A stretch of 64,000 nucleotides of DNA from Elmis aenea (GCA_947652605.1 OX393579.1:41298970-41362969), one strand, 5' to 3'; shown: positions 1 to 11,646, counted from the first letter of the stretch. Program-made: numbers and translations. The notes: generated from the letters alone by a model not told the origin.

Positions 1-311
1 GTACTTTTTTATTTAAAATGTAACTTGTTTTAAATGTTTTTTATCACTTTCAATTTTTGAGATGTTACCCCTAATTTAATTTTTTCTTATGGGCCCATCA
101 AGTTGGCTTAGGAATATTTAAATGTGCCTTTGCAACTTTTCCACTCGTGTGTAATATGCTTCTTACAACTCTTGTTATGTAATATACTATAAAAATGGTA
201 TAGATTTACAAAACTTTGATTTGGTTAATATATAACTTTTAAGTGTATTCGTTTATAATATTTAAGAAACATATAACGATGCATCTCCAATGCACTTTTA
301 AAAGTTATGTA
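1..311. other. AT-rich flank with half of a hairpin repeat
   Basis: No gene is visible. Positions 142-181 match, on the opposite strand, one arm of the small hairpin at 42424-42494 (shared core GTAATATGCTTCTTACAAC), so this is a solitary half copy of a dispersed repeat. Confidence 0.4.
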
Positions 312-1640
312 GGGTAAAACGTGGTAATACGCCCCAGCCGGAAAAACGCCCCACCTATGTAGTTTAGTTGTTTAATCATCGATGACACTACTAGTATCAC
401 ATAATGGTAGTGTTAGTTAAGGAGTTTAGTATACCTCCACCACCTCACTAGTTTCCCGCTGAAAATCGAAAAAATTCGCAATTCACGGCAAGTGGACGTT
501 GTATTATTTCTGTCTCAATTATTGAAAAAACAATTTCGCATGAAGTGTATTAGTATCGTTCAAATTTCGACATAAATTCGAAAAGCTTGTTTCATAATCT
601 CTAAAATGACATTACGCATTTATTTATTAATGCCTCAATGGTCTTGGTACACCAGTTTTTTCACCACTGTTTGGGATTTACGCCCCAGATCTAAAAGTGT
701 AAAATGCCCCTTTTGCTTTAAGATCACTTTTTCTCAATTTCGGACGCCAATGAGGCAAACAGGTCTACTGCTTTTTCCAAACGTGACGAAGTGCCCATCG
801 ATAGGAATAAAAATCGTGGAGAACAACAATCATCCCCAACTACTGTGCCATTAGATGAACCTGGGCCGTCAGGACTGCAAAGAACCCCACCAAAAAGGCC
901 ACAGCCATCTGCAACTACTTTTAGCAAAAAATCCTCTGAAGAAGAAACCCCTTCAAAATTTCTTGCACAAACAAATCCGATTCCAGTCATTCCACCAATT
1001 CTTACTAAAAGAAAACAGGCCGCTACGCTGTTGACATCTCCAGAAAACCGATGCAAACGTAAAAGTTTATGTGGGAAAAAGCAAAACATCAGTGCGAAAA
1101 GAGAAGGGAAGAAAACTAAAGTTGCTAATGTAACGCGCGCACCAAAAAAAGATGAAAAGTATTAAACGTTTTGAATCAACGTCATCTGAGAGTTCAGAGG
1201 AACTCGTATTGAGTTCTTCTGAGGAAGTTTCAGATGAATCTGAAGAGATTTGCGTCAAATGCGGTGATTACTACTACTCCACGAAATCGAAAGTAGACTG
1301 GATACAGTGCACAGCGTGTTCTCGATGGCTTCACGAAACGTGTACAACGTACGAAGATTTAGGTCACTTGTGTGGTGCAAAAAATTAAGTTCTTACTAAA
1401 AATAAGTAGTAATAATCGTGTGGGGTGTTTTCCACAGCAGAGTGGGTAATACGCCTCAAAGGAAAGGGTTCCAAATTGTTTTTTTATTGTTTTCCTGTGT
1501 TTACTTTTCACAAACTTTTTATATTTACGTAATGTACACTCATTATACTAATTAGAAATGTATTTTTTGTTTAGAATAAAGCTATCATTTTGCAGTAACG
1601 AATTTTTTTTTAAAGTGGGGCGTATTTCACCGTTTTACCC
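312..1640 (+). mobile_element. Deleted pogo/Tigger-type DNA transposon with TA duplication
   Basis: The element starts GGGTAAAACG and ends CGTTTTACCC. The 25-bp terminal inverted repeats match at 22 positions and both carry TACGCCCCA. It is flanked by TA at 310-311 and 1641-1642, the target duplication of Tc1/mariner/pogo elements. Related ACGCCCC-like motifs recur inside both ends (around 680 and 1420-1470). At 1329 bp it is too short for a whole transposase and retains only the C-terminal coding part (739-1388), so it is an internally deleted, non-autonomous copy. Confidence 0.85.
739..1388 (+). pseudogene. C-terminal remnant of pogo-like transposase with PHD-like zinc motif
   Basis: The open reading runs in one frame from about 739 to 1165 and then in another from 1152 to 1388. 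The first part is basic and Pro/Ser-rich (PGPSGLQ, Lys-rich tail). The second part is a Ser/Glu-rich acidic stretch followed by a metal-binding pattern: CVKC, then CTAC-x3-WLHETC. That layout is the usual C-terminal tail of insect pogo/Tigger (CENP-B-like) transposases. The DNA-binding and DDE catalytic regions are missing. The frames join at a seven-A run (1144-1150); one A fewer would make the reading continuous, so a homopolymer slip or an assembly error broke it. No start codon is convincing. It could instead be one exon of a longer lost gene, but its position between the TIRs argues for the transposase. Confidence 0.7.
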
Positions 1641-1642
1641 TA

Positions 1643-1861
1643 TGAGTGCAATAGATTTAATGGTTTGTAAATAATTTACAAATTATGTCATATTCTATAG
1701 TTGGGAACGACTTATAATTAGTTATATTTTCAAGCGATGGTGCATTAAATTAGTTGTACTTATCAATTTATGTTAAAATCAAAAATATATGTACTCAAAA
1801 ATGTACTGCCATATGGCGTTAATATAAAAAAAAAAAAAAAATGAGTTACGAGTATACCGCA
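1643..1861. other. AT-rich spacer
   Basis: Between the pogo element and the next inverted repeat I see only AT-rich sequence and an A14 run near 1830. Nothing codes. Confidence 0.4.
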
Positions 1862-2100
1862 CCCCGGCAAAAAAGTGACAGAAATTAAAAAAAAAAAAAA
1901 AATTCAATACGTCGACAAAACGTAGTTATATTAAAAGTAAAAACTGGAATTGTTAAAATGTTCGATACGAATCCTTAAACCTTTATTTAGCTTTTACTCT
2001 ACAAAAAAATATTGGAAATGCCTTAGTTGCTACTAACCTATGTAGTGAAGCTGCAGGTAGATACAGGTAAGGTTTTTGAGTTGTCACTTTTTTGCCGGGG
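1862..2100. mobile_element. Small inverted-repeat element (MITE-like)
   Basis: CCCCGGCAAAAAAGTGACA at 1862-1880 is repeated in perfect inverted orientation at 2082-2100. The 239-bp unit has no coding capacity. No clear target duplication was found, so the superfamily is unknown. Confidence 0.55.
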
Positions 2101-2411
2101 AGCAAATGTTTAAGATTTAAGATTTTTTTTTTCGACAACATCTCGGAACACCATGTAAATCTAAACAATATTTTAGGATTGAATTACCACTATATTAATC
2201 ATAAAATTCCATAACTGAAACTATTAAAATCTAATACGGCGCCTACACGATTAAACAACGATGATTACTAGATCTTTAAAACTAAAAAGGCTGGATCATT
2301 TTTATACGATTAAGGTCTTTGTCTTAACCACAGGCATGAAATGTTATATTTATTTTGCTGATTAAAATAAAGTTCGAATTTAAAATTTAAAACACCTTTG
2401 TTTATAATGGG

Positions 2412-2592
2412 GTGCGGAAAATTGCTCGAAAACAATTGCTAGAATACAATTGCTCGAAAAACAATTTATTATTTTTTCATTGTTTCGAGCTATTTTCCTT
2501 TCGAGCAATTTTCCATTCGAGCAATTGTTTTTCGAGCAATTGTATTCAAGCAATTTACTTTCGAGCAATTGTTTTCGAGCAATTTTCACCAA
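2412..2592. repeat. Hairpin made of an iterated 14-16 bp motif
   Basis: About three units of ATTGCTCGAAAACA on the left face about seven units of TTCGAGCAATTGT on the right, with an AT-rich turn near 2465-2480. Each unit is 14-16 bp with small variations, so the arms are tandem arrays in opposite orientation. It is probably a foldback or MITE remnant. Compare the similarly built but unrelated repeat at 57352-57916. Confidence 0.65.
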
Positions 2593-3036
2593 ACCGTTTA
2601 TAATGTACACATATTTCAGTTAACATTCTTACTAGGGACATTTTTCTTCTAATTTAAATAGCCTTTTATCTTTAACGTATTTTAAGATCCCTGTGTTTTT
2701 TATTTTAAAACATATACCTCGTATACATTTACCTTATACAGCTTGACCAAATATAAATTATATAAATGATGAGGTATACAAAGCTAGTTAATTAGACAAA
2801 ATGTCATAAGGTACTAGGGATGAATAAAAATCTTTTGCATAGTTGTTGATAAAAAAAAGCTACGGAGGATAAAGTTGTTTACATTTTTACATGATGATAA
2901 ATGGTTAGGTACAGCAAATTATTTATTTATTATAAAAGTTATGAGATAAACGAAAACGTTAACTAATTTATAGAGAAAATTATATTTAGCCGTGATTTTA
3001 ATAAAAAATAAATTTGTTCAACTTCTCAGAAGTATG
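2593..3036. other. AT-rich spacer
   Basis: No gene, RNA or repeat structure is recognised in this stretch. Confidence 0.4.
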
Positions 3037-3038
3037 TA

Positions 3039-4357
3039 GGGGAGACCGGGGATAAAAGTAACACGGGTAGGTTGTAACAGTGCCTATAGTTTCTTTAATT
3101 TTTGTTTTATATCGCCCTAAACGCTTTTGCAATGTTAAGAGACATCCAGCTCCCTACCTACATTGCTAGTTTTCATCTGTCATAGAGGTTAACTTTTTGC
3201 CAGCCAGAGTCACTATTTTTCGCCTAAAAGTTACTGCGTTGTCTCATCCGTCGAGTAACTTTTAGGCGCTCTCTAAAATAGGAACAAAAAAGTACCTATA
3301 TTATTTTCTTCTAAATTTAGTTGGCTATTGGTGGATGCAATACAATTTGACGTTAGAATCGTGGTTAATTGTGGATTTCCTGAAATTTTTTTTGTTACAC
3401 TTGGGGTCAAAAGTAACAAAGTGTTACAACCAACCCCAATTAATGTTTTCACTTGCAAATGTTCACTCTTAGCACATAATTGGTGGCTTTCTTCGTAGAT
3501 GAGAATATACAAGAGTTGTCGGAATAATTTTCCAGTTTGTTGTATCTTTTTGATTCACATTTTTAAATATGTACTTATAATCTTGGCAAACCTGGTAACT
3601 GCAGTCCCAAATTATGAAATTGTAAAACTCAGTAGGTATATAATATCGGTTTAATGATAGAAATGTATGTAAAGCTAAATCATTTCTTAAAAAGCATTTT
3701 AAATTATAAAACCTATGTAAATTGGTAAGATCTGGTACTTTTGGTTTTCCTACCAGCCGCCATTGTTTTTATTCTATTACCTTAATATTTATAACTTAAT
3801 ATAAACAAAGCTTTAACCAACCCAACTTAACCTGACCCTCTTTTACTGATTTAATGAATGACGGTCAGTTTAAGGGCGGTTAGATTTTTAAAAAATAAAA
3901 CAAACAGTTATTATGATCCAGTATAAATTTAATAATTTGGGACCGCCCTTACCTGGTATGCCATACTGTTCACTTATCATTTTGTATTGTACCAAAGATA
4001 TTTTTTTTTTATTTTTTCATTTTGCTAATGTGTATTTTTGAATAAAATATTAATTTTGTTGATGAATACTAATATATTTACCCAGTACTTATGAGCTGTG
4101 TAAATTATTTTGCCGTTACAACTTACCCCAATCATTGTTACTTTTAGCCCCAACGTTGAGGTTGAAAGTAACAGCTGTCTTACTGAAGAAAATTTTTTTT
4201 TTCTAACAGTTGCTTTACGAAACGCACGAAATAAATATCTTGGAAGCAAGACAAATGTCTAATCTATCATTAAACCAATTTGGATGTAAAAAATTTGTAA
4301 TAATCTATGAGAAATTAAATAAAAACAAAAAAATGTTTCTTTTATCCCCGGTCCCCC
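3039..4357. mobile_element. 1.3-kb TA-flanked non-autonomous DNA transposon, copy 1
   Basis: The left end GGGGAGACCGGGGATAAAAG is matched in inverse at the right end (CTTTTATCCCCGGTCCCCC), with TA at 3037-3038 and 4358-4359. A copy in the opposite orientation lies at 22400-23711. No transposase reading remains. The interior repeats short GTAAC/GTTAC motifs next to AAAAG, and a hairpin with arms CGCCTAAAAGTTACT lies at 3221-3268. TA duplication and G-rich TIRs suggest a pogo/Tc1-mariner relative mobilised in trans. Confidence 0.8.
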
Positions 4358-4396
4358 TATATAGCTATATTTATTTTAAGATTTCGCCTTAAAATA

Positions 4397-4438
4397 AATT
4401 AGAATAAATAAATTAGAATAAATAAATTAGAATAAATA
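4397..4438. repeat. Three perfect tandem copies of a 14-bp unit
   Basis: AATTAGAATAAATA is repeated three times without change, just outside the right end of the preceding transposon. Confidence 0.8.
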
Positions 4439-5492
4439 AAACCACTCTAAAAAAACAAAGCGTTGTGCAACTTAAAACAATTAAAAAACAAATCACAAAT
4501 ATAAACTGGTTTCACAAAATCATATAATTCTGCATTATTATACAAATATATACTTTTTTTTTTGTAATCAATGTAAATTTTAAAATATTATAAATATTGT
4601 TGTATTCAGAATCCAATACATTTTATTTATTAATTTTGTAAAATGTAATAAATATTTTTGTCATCTCTTTTACTTATAATTTTTTGATTGCCTAAACGCA
4701 TTTTCCATATTTCAAAACTTAACTTCAAAATAAAATGTATAAAAAAACTAAATTATAAATATTTGCATCAGAAAATTGCACAATTTGTTATTATAAAAAC
4801 ATCACTTTAACTAAGTTGTAAAGCTACATTGCAAAATCTCATCTTGGAAGTTTTTTTTTTATCAACATACACGGCTCCCTATTTTGAACACATTGTATCC
4901 ACCATGCGGTATTTCTCGTTTATGGATTGTAATCTAGTTTACAGATAAACTGGCAGTAGTTCAAAGTGACGATCTGAAGCGTCATTACAGATTTAGAGAA
5001 ATCAATTTCCGGAGAAAATGAAATTTGCTATGAACCAATCAAATTGGCCATCTGGGTCGGCGGTGAAATCCGACTGCTACCGGTTACCAAACGGTAAAAG
5101 CGGTAGCAGCAAATTCAGGAAAAATATTACATGAGAAAGATCTGATTAATTCGTTATATCCTTAAATAAAGTAAACTAAACTTTCATCGCACGATATTAG
5201 AAAAGTTGTGATTGTGCGGGATATCTCATTATAAGATATATTTATTAATGTGAATATTGATGCCAAGTAGCGTAAACGTGATTGCCTAATTGCTATATTC
5301 ATATGGTTATTTGTAATAAAAAGCTATGTGAAAAATCGGTCGTTTCTGTGTCAACCTTCAAAAAATAGAAAGATAATTTTGCACTATTAAAAAAAAAAAA
5401 ACAGACACAGGAAATGAGATTTCGGTGAAAAATAAAGGGATCTAGATTGATCGATAAAATCAGTAATTCAAAAATTCAAGAATTCGAAAAAC
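4439..5492. other. AT-rich spacer with a short GC-rich hairpin
   Basis: The stretch is mostly featureless. A GC-richer part at about 4860-5130 contains a perfect stem, CTGCTACCG at 5074-5082 against CGGTAGCAG at 5101-5109. No gene is recognised. Confidence 0.35.
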
Positions 5493-5499
5493 CCTAGGA

Positions 5500-5815
5500 G
5501 TAACAGATACTAAGCATAAGATGGAGACAAATCAAGATGGCTTGGAAATCTACTACGCATGCCAGAAAGTAGATACGCGAAAAAAGGATGGAAAATGAAG
5601 ATGGAGGGAAAAAGAAATAGAGGAAGACCAAGAATAAAATGGAAAAAAGAAGTGTGAGGCAGAGACTAGAAGAAAAATGAGTCAGCTGGAGAGATGCGCC
5701 ACAATTAGCTAACGATAGGCAGGAGTGGAGAAACTGAATACAGAAATAGAAAAGCATACCTCGACACCGAAAGTTAATAGAGGAACCGATTGAGAAGAAG
5801 AAGAAAAGATTTAAA
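5500..5815 (+). mobile_element. 3' end of a degenerate LINE (reverse-transcriptase tail)
   Basis: In one plus-strand frame about 5536-5658 reads LLRMPESRYAKKGWKMK followed by GKRNRGRPRIKW. After a stop and in the same style comes SWRDAPQLANDRQEW. These are the C-terminal signatures (L.RMPESR, RGRPR.KW, W..LA.DR..W) of insect RTE-like and related non-LTR retrotransposon polyproteins. Stops interrupt the frame, so it is dead. Nothing upstream belongs to the element, so it is a 5'-truncated insertion. Confidence 0.65.
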
Positions 5816-5920
5816 ATCACATGATAATAATGACTAAAAATATAAATTTAATGCTTATATTACAATACTCCGTTCTCTGACGATAAAAAATTGCTTTTTT
5901 AATTCAACATATTAGACACT

Positions 5921-6163
5921 ATGTGCAAAATGTCGGCAACAAAGAAGCTCATTGGTGGTGCTTCATCTCCTCTATCAGACCTACAGGCAATTAATTTTCA
6001 TAAAATCAATTTGCTGTGGAATTACGGTCAGGACAAATCGTGTGTAACATTCTCTAGTGTACTAACGGCCAATGTAACATTGATCGACACATATTCAACG
6101 ACCGTGATGGAAATACCATTAAAATATATAGACAGTGAACATCGAAGGTTTCAGTATTACTGA
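5921..6163 (+). CDS. Unrecognised 80-codon open frame
   Basis: This frame begins MCKMSATKKLIGG and ends in a natural stop. Its composition is less AT-skewed than the flanks, but I recognise no domain, signal peptide or membrane segment. No splice sites or neighbouring exons support it. It may be a chance reading frame or an exon of an unknown gene. I include it only because composition sets it apart. Confidence 0.15.
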   Translation: MCKMSATKKLIGGASSPLSDLQAINFHKINLLWNYGQDKSCVTFSSVLTANVTLIDTYSTTVMEIPLKYIDSEHRRFQYY

Positions 6164-6660
6164 AACAACGATAAGAACTTTTGCTCCGAAACGAAATCGC
6201 AGTTGCTTTGAGACTGCACAAAGAAAATTACAAATATGCAAATATCGGTTTTAAATAAGAAACTTTTAGTTAAATTTTAAACGAATTTACTCCCAGACCA
6301 AGTTTTTATCGGCTACGCAGATGGTAATAAGTTGGCAGAACTTGTAACAAACTCTATAAAACAATGTTCAATGTTTTTTTATTATTAAATTAATCGATTT
6401 AAAGCCGCGTTAGTATTTAAGTAAATTGAAATTCAGCAAAGCCACTGTTTTCTTTGTTTGTAGTTAAGTTTTTGTAAACTTAACAAAATTAGAGATACTA
6501 AAATATTTAAAGCATTTACGACAAAACATGGAACTGTCTGTACAGCACGTAATAATTTTACAACTGCTTAAATCAAAACAAATTAAAATTCCTCCAATGA
6601 CGCTTAAAAAAATGTTAAAATCTCATATTTTACTTAAATCAAGTCTTTAATAATAAAAAA
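6164..6660. other. AT-rich spacer
   Basis: No gene or repeat is recognised. Confidence 0.35.
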
Positions 6661-7300
6661 ATTCCTTCACCTGTCACATTTGCGTTTTCAACCAATCACT
6701 TAATTTAAATCTTCTAGAGACTACCAATAGAAGCATTATTACACGATAATAATTTTACATACCCCTGTCAGATGTTGATCCTACTGTCAAATTGGCGTTT
6801 TCGACTAATAACAAACTCAGATTTCCTAGAAACGACCAATAAACATAATCATACACTGATAATATCCTTTCCGCAATTAACCGATTTTCATGCGTTTATT
6901 GGTCATTTCTAAGAAATCTGAGTTTGTGATTGGTCGAAAATATAAATTTGGAGGGGGAATTAAATATTTTGGACTTGATAATTTTTTGACGAATTTCGGT
7001 GACCAGTAGCATTACTTTAATATAGATTAAACCACACCCCTGTTGCACCACTCTGACAGTACCTACTTGTAAAATTTGACATAACATACACTAACTAATT
7101 TGACAGGTAGGTTAGGTGAAGGAAATTTTCTGACAAAATATAACTCGCGCATTGCAAATGATCTATAATTTTTGACAAATCTTCACTCGTGCAAGTTGAA
7201 TCAGAAAAAATCACACGTGCACCTCGTGCACTTGTGTTTTTTTCAGCTCAACTTGCATTCGGGCATAATTACTAAAAATTATCGATAATTTTCAATGCAC
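6661..7300. repeat. Dispersed repeat A, copy 1, with terminal hairpin
   Basis: This segment recurs in the same orientation at 47807-48536. It opens with TTCCTTCACCTGTCA; the inverse (TGACAGGTAGGTTAGGTGAAG) recurs near 7100-7121. It contains an internal inverted pair (ACAAACTCAGATTTC near 6823 against GAAATCTGAGTTTGT near 6914). From 7147 to 7300 it folds into a long hairpin with arms starting GCGCATTGCAAATGAT and a loop at ACGTGCACCTCGTGCAC. It has no coding content and is probably a MITE or two adjacent MITEs. Confidence 0.6.
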
Positions 7301-8154
7301 ATTATATAACTACTGAATATCTTCATAATTCCTGGATATTCTGTGACGCCTAAAATCAATTATTTTTATTTTACTTGTGTTTTTTCATTTATTTTGTAAA
7401 TAAAAATATGGTACAGACACTGATGCATCAGTTACTAGAATAGCAACGCTTTAAAAAGGGCAATTTATGAAGATTTCACTTTAGTAAAATACATTAACGT
7501 TAAAATATGATTGTAAGTGTTTGTCACTGTTTGGTTATGGCCTATCATCAAACGATTTGTTGATAAATTTATCATATCTCGAACACACCACTCGTGCAAT
7601 ATGGGCAAAATTAAGGATGCAATAATTAAAATTTAAAATATAAAAACAGCTCTCCAAAATCTTGGGACAGTCGAGCTGAGGTAATTAAGAATCAACCCCC
7701 AAGAAATGTGTAGTCGGTCAAAAAATAAAGAAGTTTTATTTTAAAATTGTTGTTTATTATTTGTTTCTTACCCTGAAATAATTGCTGTAGATCTGTGCAT
7801 TACGTGGAGCAACGTTTTAGGGTCCAACTACCTTGCGAAAACGATCATGAGCCAAAATTAAAAACAATAAACATAATAGTAATAAAACTCTTCCCATAAC
7901 CCCTTCATAAATTATTTAGTTAGTCCATACTTAGGCGGCAGCTGTTAGCTGTAACTAATAAAATTATTTATATTCTTAAAAGAAAACTACTTTTGTCTCT
8001 AACGTTTCTTAAAATCTACACAAATGCAGCTTTTAAACACTATAGAAAATCATATTCTCGAATGAGATTACAATGAAATGATAATAAACTTTAGGTATAC
8101 AACTTCAATTTTGGGGACGATCACGTGGTAACCGCGCAAGACCAAGATGATCTA
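7301..8154. other. AT-rich spacer
   Basis: No gene, RNA or clear repeat was found between repeat A and the IS630-like transposon. Confidence 0.35.
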
Positions 8155-8156
8155 TA

Positions 8157-9593
8157 CCTTTTCAAGTTCAAATTGGCACTAATCAAAATCAAATTGACAC
8201 TAATCAAAATCAAATTGGCACTAATCAAAATCAAATTGGCACTAAACAAATTCAAGTTGACAATTAACAAATTCAAGTTGACATTAAATAATTTAATTTT
8301 TAATTCAAATTAACATCTTAAAAGAACCCTTCCACGTTCTCATAATGCCTTATATAAAAAAAGTTGACGCCGTAAACCGAAAAATACAAATTTGCGCTGT
8401 TTATAATTCTAACGGGGATTGGAGCAATCTTGCAAATGTTCTCGGAGTTTCAAAAAGAACGGCGTATAGATGGGTGAAAAATCAAGACGTTCCAGAGAAA
8501 CAGCATGGAGGTAAACGCAGAGTTAAAATCACAGACGAACATCGTCGTTTTTTTTGAAAATGAAATTGAAAGAAATCCAAAGATAACTCTCCAGCAATTA
8601 AAAGAAAAGATTTTACAATCATATGAAATTAATGTCACTAAAGAATGTATTCGTCAACACCTCGATGGTCTTATGTATACAATAAAACAAGTACATCGAG
8701 AGCCAGAAAGAGCCAACAGTATGGACAATAAAACAAAAAGGTTAGAATATATAAGAACATTACTTAATCTTCAAGCAGAGAATTTGCCAATAATTTATTT
8801 TGACGAAACTAATTTTAATATGTTTATTTCGCGGACGCAAGGACGTTCTAAGAAAGGAAGTCGATGTACATTTGTAGCAGCTGGTAGCCGAGGCGCAAAT
8901 ATACATCTTATTGGATGCATAGGTATTTCTGGTCTAATACATTATGAGCTAAGACGGGGATCATTTAAAAAACCAGAAGCAAACGAATTTGTGAAACAAT
9001 GTTTGAGAAACGCCCAAAACATATACCAAGAACCAGTAGTTATGGTTATAGATAATGCACCTTGCCATTCTTCTATTGAAGAAGTTTTTGCAGAAGAGGA
9101 ATTTTTTCACCATAGGTTAATAAGACTTAGTCCATACAGTCCCATGTTAAATCCGATTGAGCAAGCATGGTCTGTATTAAAGGCTAGTGTAAAATCAGAT
9201 TTGGCAGATAACCTAAGAGATGTTTTAGCAGGAGAAGATCGGCATAATATCTCCCAAACTGAATACAGAATGCGCCGGTTAGAAAATATTGTTCAGAATC
9301 ATATTAACACAATCAATGTGGCCAATTGTGCAAGATTCATAGCCCATATTCAAAGATATATTCCAGCAGCATTAAATATGGAGAATATTATTTTCTAATT
9401 AATTAATTTAGCAAATGTTGTTTATTCAATATGCCCATGTTATTGTTTTAAAATATAGTATATATAACATTATTTACTTAGTTCTATTTATTCGTATGAT
9501 ACTGCTACTGCTAATTTAAAATTATTTAATGTCAACTTGAATTTGTTTAGTGCCAATTTGATTTTGATTAGTGCCAATTTGAACTTGAAAAGG
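8157..9593 (+). mobile_element. IS630/Tc1-type transposon with iterated termini
   Basis: The element is 1437 bp, begins CCTTTTCAAGTTCAAATTGG, ends with its inverse, and is flanked by TA (TATA on both sides). The inverted repeats continue inward as 21-bp tandem units (core CAAATTGGCACTAATCAAAAT): about six on the left, three on the right. The outermost and innermost units correspond between the ends, so the left array has gained three middle units. It carries a near-intact transposase gene (8345-9398). Confidence 0.9.
8345..9398 (+). pseudogene. IS630/Tc1-superfamily transposase, one frameshift from intact
   Basis: It would encode about 350 residues, normal for the superfamily. The product cuts and joins DNA at the element's ends in the nucleus. 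Residues about 26-43 look like a helix-turn-helix (LANVLGVSKRTAYRW). The catalytic triad is visible: Asp in YFDETN (about 153), Asp in VIDNAPCH (about 236) and Glu in LSPYSPMLNPIEQAW (about 272). The last two are separated by 35 residues (DD35E), one more than in classical Tc1. The reading breaks at a T8 run (8548-8555): frame 1 covers 8345-8557, and the rest is open from 8505 in another frame. Removing one T restores a single frame through the stop at 9398. The start at 8345 gives the full helix-turn-helix. The change may be a recent mutation or a homopolymer sequencing error. Confidence 0.88.
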
Positions 9594-9595
9594 TA

Positions 9596-11225
9596 TAGAA
9601 TTCGTGACAAATCGACTTATAGGTGAGTACTTAAAACAGTACCTACTCTAACGCCAATATATGTTTGTCAAAGGAAAACACGATGGTTTAGTACAAGAAG
9701 ATGAAAGAACAATCTCTTTTTGTGCTGAATACGTTTTACCTAGGAACTAAATATGTTTGCAATAAAACCACTGATACAGAAATAGAAAAAGAACCAGAAA
9801 GGGAATACAGGTAAAAGGTGCGTTAAATTTACTGCTGATTGCTTGCTAAATAAAAAAATGTAAACAATTATTTAGACACAAAACAATGATCAATCTGGGG
9901 ATTAGTGAAATTTTGTAAACATTATTACATTGTCACTTTGGTTATTGTATTAATATCATAATTTGTAATTATTTTAAAAGCACTTTATACGTAGAATAAG
10001 GAAAATGTGTTGTTTGAGTTGTTTTTCAGATTTAGTTGTTTACGAAAGCTTCTAACATAATTCCCTCTAATGCTATTAAAGTGACAATTGCCATGGAACA
10101 CCTTAATAAACTGAAAATGGATACCCTAAATGAAATAATAAAATTAAAACGACGAGAAACATAAACACGTAATGAAATTACAAGGGTGTCCTTTGCATTA
10201 TTTACGTACTTCTAAAACAGTGGAAATATTCATTGAGAGAAATACATCTCGTTGATTATGAAGCTATTTCGAAGTGAATTCGCATGAATATCTTATATAG
10301 ATTCGAAAATACTAACAAGTGAATGCTACTCGAAATCTTTTAAGCTTTAGTTTAACAAACTAATAGTAAACTTAAATAGTCATTACTTGGGATGTGTAAC
10401 AACGTCAGTGTTTGGGTTCTGTTTCTCGACAAAGGATTTGCTGTATGATTTGTACATTTCGACTGGATATCTGATTATGGAAAAGGAAAACAAGGGCGCG
10501 CGTACCATTACAATTATTAGGGATGACACTACTAATCGATATTTAGGGATAGTCTGGCTAGGTTAGTTATGAATTAACTACGCAGAAATAGGCAAGCGAT
10601 TGTAAAATAAAAAAAGTTGTGTTTGTTTCCTATTGTTAATTACTCCGCACCTCTACGCTACAGAAAATAATGAATTTATATTATAAAAATAATCCTAGTG
10701 CTAATTAAATGTATAATATTTATGGAAGAACTGTACCTACAATTATTAAAAATCTAAACGTTTCAAAGCATTTGTTTAACATAATAATCACGAATGGAAT
10801 AGTAAAAACACCATTGCACAAAACCAGGTTAAGGTTTACAACGCTGTCAAACCTTTGTTTTGTTATAAACGACAGTGAATAATTTAAAAAAATTTGGCGC
10901 AGTTTTGTGCAAACAGCTAATGGATAGCATCAAACACTATTCAACTAAAAAAAAAAGACAGACAGGTGGCCAATGATTATTATTACTTACTTTGTTTTTT
11001 CTACTTCGATGAAGAAAAAACAAAGTTTTCCCTAATCACATCACACATTTATTAAAAAACGTGTATGGTTTAATGGAAGAAGAAGGTGGCAAGTTACAGA
11101 AATTCATCATTAATTTTCAACAAAGGATCAGGCTGCTGAAGAAGAGTTAATAAAAATTCGAAATATTTAGTTAATGTAAAGAGTATCCTTTAGAGACCTC
11201 TTGACCGTTATACCGTCATTCTTTT
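9596..11225. other. AT-rich spacer with a weak short inverted repeat
   Basis: No gene is recognised. GCACAAAAC near 10816 faces GTTTTGTGC near 10905, a possible 100-bp MITE, but the rest of the arms does not pair and no target duplication was found. Confidence 0.3.
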
Positions 11226-11646
11226 TTAATAAAGGTAATTTTTGCGATCGCGTTGGCTACGAAACCGTCAGAGATAAAATCGAAATTTTTCTATTTACCA
11301 ATTTGCGCATCCTTTGCAAGTAAAATGGTGCACATTTTTTGAAAAAATTTTAAACGGTTCCGGAAAAAACGCGAAATACTAGGCTCTTGTAAAAAAGTTT
11401 TCCCGTATGTTAAACGCCTATGCAAGTCGCATAGATTTAATTATAACAGACATACCACAGCTAATCAAATCATAGCCCTTATGCAGGGGTTTCATTTTTG
11501 ACGTTTTTCTCCGGAACCGTTCAAGATTTTTTCAAAAACTTTGCACCATTTTACTTTCATAGGATGCGCAAATTGGTAAATAGAAGAATTTCGATTTTAT
11601 CTCTGACGGTTTCATATCCAACGCGATCGCAAAAATTACCTTTATT
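11226..11646. mobile_element. Foldback element with 146-bp arms
   Basis: The arm at 11226-11371 (including GCGATCGCGTTGG and CCGTCAGAGATAAAATCGAA) is repeated in inverse at 11501-11646 with more than nine in ten positions conserved. The loop is about 130 bp. It is non-coding; the short open frame across the right arm is incidental. Confidence 0.8.

Noticed and set aside
8125..8313. Open frame with a repeated seven-residue word (KLALIKI)
   Set aside because: It is the translation of the 21-bp iterons at the left end of the IS630-like transposon; the period of 7 codons follows from 21 bp.
10816..10912. Short inverted repeat as a MITE
   Set aside because: Only nine bases pair and no target duplication is visible.
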